From Sphingomonas sp. Leaf34 (GTDB taxonomy: Bacteria > Pseudomonadota > Alphaproteobacteria > Sphingomonadales > Sphingomonadaceae): a DNA stretch of 64,000 nucleotides. This document shows, in pieces, positions 62,485 to 64,000 of the stretch (positions are counted from its first letter, which is position 1; each line of letters starts with the position of its first letter). Where the stretch lies: contig NZ_LMLC01000002.1 in NCBI RefSeq assembly GCF_001421805.1, positions 620,001-684,000 of the forward strand, in the 5' to 3' direction. A program made the translations under genes and the position numbers. The notes below the pieces were generated by a model, which was not told where the DNA came from, made no database searches, and saw only the letters and a program-made list of their open reading frames with translations.

Positions 62485-62645
62485 GGCTTACCTCGCTGCT
62501 GTCCCGGAACCGGATCAGAAAGGTGCTTTATGCCGAACGAGCATAAACGGCAACCGTATCGGCATTTGATCCCGGTGCTCGCAGAGCCGACAAGACCGGC
62601 ACAAAATAAGAAAAATCGTTTTAGCGAGAGAGCCGGAGAGAAGCC

Positions 62646-63962
62646 ATGGCGCGACGCCTTCTAGGCCAGTTATACGTACAGGTACTGATTGGCATTGCCA
62701 TCGGTGCGCTCATCGGGGTCATATTCCCCGACGTAGCAGTAATGCTTCAGCCGCTTGCCGATGCGTTCATCAAGCTCATCAAGATGCTCCTTGCACCGAT
62801 CATCTTCGGCACCGTGGTGCTCGGGATCGCGAAGATGGGGAACGTCAAGGAAGTCGGCCGCATCGGCGTCCGGGCGCTGATCTACTTCGAGATCGTCTCG
62901 ACGCTGGCGCTGGTGATCGGCCTGGTGGTCGTCAACGTGATGAAGCCAGGCGTTGGCATGAACATCGACGTTTCGACACTGGATGCCAGCGGTATCGCGA
63001 AATACCAACCTGCTGCCGGCGAGCAGCACGGCGTCGTCGATTTCTTCATGAACATCATTCCCAAGACGATGGCTGATGCCTTCGCGCAGGGTGCGATGCT
63101 GCAGATCATCCTGATCGCGGTGCTCATCGGCTACGCACTGGTTTCGATCGGTAAGCGCGGCGAGCCACTCATGGCGGTGATCGAGTCCCTGCTTCAGACG
63201 CTGTTCCGTATCGTTGGGATGGTCATGAAGCTGGCGCCTATCGGCGCTGGTGCCGGTGTCGCGTATACCATCGGCAAGCACGGGCTCGGCTCACTTTGGG
63301 GCCTCGGCCACCTGATGCTAGCGGTCTACCTCACCTCGATCATCTTCGTCGTCTTCGTGATCGGCAGCGTCGCGCGCTGGGCTGGCTTCCCACTTCTTCA
63401 GTTCTTCCGCTACTTCAAGGACGAGCTGCTCGTCACCTTCGCCACCTGCTCGACGGAAGCCGTGCTGCCGCGGATGATGACGAAGCTGGAGCGCCTCGGC
63501 GTCGCCAAGCCTGTCGTCGGCCTGGTCCTGCCGACCGGCTACACGTTCAACGCAGACGGCACCTGCATCTACCTGACGATGGCGGCGATCTTCATTGCGC
63601 AAGCAACCAACACGCCGCTGACCCTGTGGCATCAGATCGTCATCCTCGGCGTGCTGTTGCTGACGTCCAAGGGGTCGGCGGGCGTTGCGGGCGGAGGCTT
63701 CGTCACGCTGGCGGCCACGTTGTCGACCTTTCCCGACATCCCGGCAGCGGGGCTCGTCCTGCTACTCGGCGTCGACCGCTTCATGAACGAGGCGCGCGCC
63801 GTCACCAATCTCATCGGCAACGGTGTCGCCACCATCGCGATCGCGAAGTGGGAGGGTGCACTCGACGCCGAGACGGTGCGGACCGTGATCGCGGAACAGA
63901 AGGGCGAAGTACCGCGCAGCATCACCCTCCATCCCGCCGGCCCCACCGAAACCCATTCCTGA
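62646..63962 (+). CDS. dctA: C4-dicarboxylate:cation symporter DctA
   Basis: 438 residues; GGAGAGAAGCC precedes the ATG. Glutamate/dicarboxylate symporter family: IKLIKMLLAPIIFGTVVLGIA, FATCSTEAVLPRMM (the serine-rich reentrant motif, here TCSTEAVLP), PTGYTFNADGTCIYLTMAAIFIAQA, and the Asp/Asn region LGVDRFMNEARAVTNLIGNGVATIAIAKWEG with residues that bind the substrate and Na+ or H+. Imports succinate, fumarate and malate across the inner membrane. Full length for the family. Confidence 0.95.
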   Translation: MARRLLGQLYVQVLIGIAIGALIGVIFPDVAVMLQPLADAFIKLIKMLLAPIIFGTVVLGIAKMGNVKEVGRIGVRALIYFEIVSTLALVIGLVVVNVMKPGVGMNIDVSTLDASGIAKYQPAAGEQHGVVDFFMNIIPKTMADAFAQGAMLQIILIAVLIGYALVSIGKRGEPLMAVIESLLQTLFRIVGMVMKLAPIGAGAGVAYTIGKHGLGSLWGLGHLMLAVYLTSIIFVVFVIGSVARWAGFPLLQFFRYFKDELLVTFATCSTEAVLPRMMTKLERLGVAKPVVGLVLPTGYTFNADGTCIYLTMAAIFIAQATNTPLTLWHQIVILGVLLLTSKGSAGVAGGGFVTLAATLSTFPDIPAAGLVLLLGVDRFMNEARAVTNLIGNGVATIAIAKWEGALDAETVRTVIAEQKGEVPRSITLHPAGPTETHS

Positions 63963-64000
63963 TTACCACCCACAACCATAGATCCAAGAGGAGCAAAACA
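63963..64000 (+). other. Leader of a gene beginning beyond the right edge
   Basis: AGAGGAG at about 63988-63994, a strong ribosome binding site followed by CAAAACA up to the window's end. A start codon is expected just outside, probably in the dctA operon. Confidence 0.55.

Noticed and set aside
1-64000. CRISPR arrays, tRNA/rRNA genes, transposases or prophage genes
   Set aside because: None seen; the repeats noted are scattered singly and do not form an array with spacers.

Overview
The window looks like chromosome of a GC-rich alphaproteobacterium, most likely Sphingomonas or a close relative. The pointers are two large TonB-dependent receptors, many secreted alpha/beta and GDSL hydrolases, the Sphingomonas-type alginate pathway, frequent GTG/TTG starts and ATGA-type gene overlaps. 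I saw no rRNA, tRNA, CRISPR array, intact transposon or prophage. Assignments rest on motifs and family resemblance read by eye; no database search was run.

Layout. (1) 1-3345: a frameshifted AAA_13-type ATPase cut by the left edge, then a secreted hypothetical protein. (2) 3521-5611: an in-frame fusion of an epoxide hydrolase and a second alpha/beta hydrolase. (3) 5676-13323: a minus-strand stress-type cluster (two SDRs, DJ-1/PfpI protein, two catalase-like hemoproteins, membrane protein, AhpD-like protein, secreted esterase) next to a divergent Crp/Fnr regulator; two nearly identical 15-bp dyads mark a candidate regulon. (4) 13546-25953: an alginate utilisation locus: FadR/GntR regulator, TonB receptor, KDG kinase, and a five-gene operon of PL6 lyase, PL17 oligoalginate lyase, hexuronate-type MFS transporter, SDR (probable DEH reductase) and GDSL acetylesterase. 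(5) 27312-30920: SMP-30 lactonase, secreted esterase, a two-DTG pepsin-like protein and a small exported protein. (6) 30966-41065: a beta-mannoside/beta-glucoside locus: GH130, ROK kinase and GPH symporter divergent from TonB receptor, esterase, TetR, GH1 and a beta-lactamase-fold hydrolase. (7) 41172-46920: secreted hydrolases, DMT exporter with divergent LysR, an aldo/keto reductase remnant, and a small lipoprotein. (8) 47017-52085: GH3 glucosidase with divergent TetR, and a TetX-like FAD monooxygenase with divergent TetR. (9) 52230-59905: a TetR remnant, then an EmrAB/OprM-type tripartite efflux operon with its TetR, divergent from a luciferase-like monooxygenase and a nitroreductase. (10) 60528-64000: secreted esterase, LysR and the C4-dicarboxylate transporter DctA.

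How it fits together: TonB receptors bring oligosaccharides into the periplasm, secreted lyases and esterases trim them, MFS/GPH carriers take the products across the inner membrane, and an SDR plus sugar kinases feed central metabolism. In the alginate locus only the KDPG aldolase step is absent from the window. GntR, TetR and Crp regulators sit beside visible inverted repeats. A degenerate repeat of exactly 60 bp recurs in five intergenic positions, with a sixth shortened copy.
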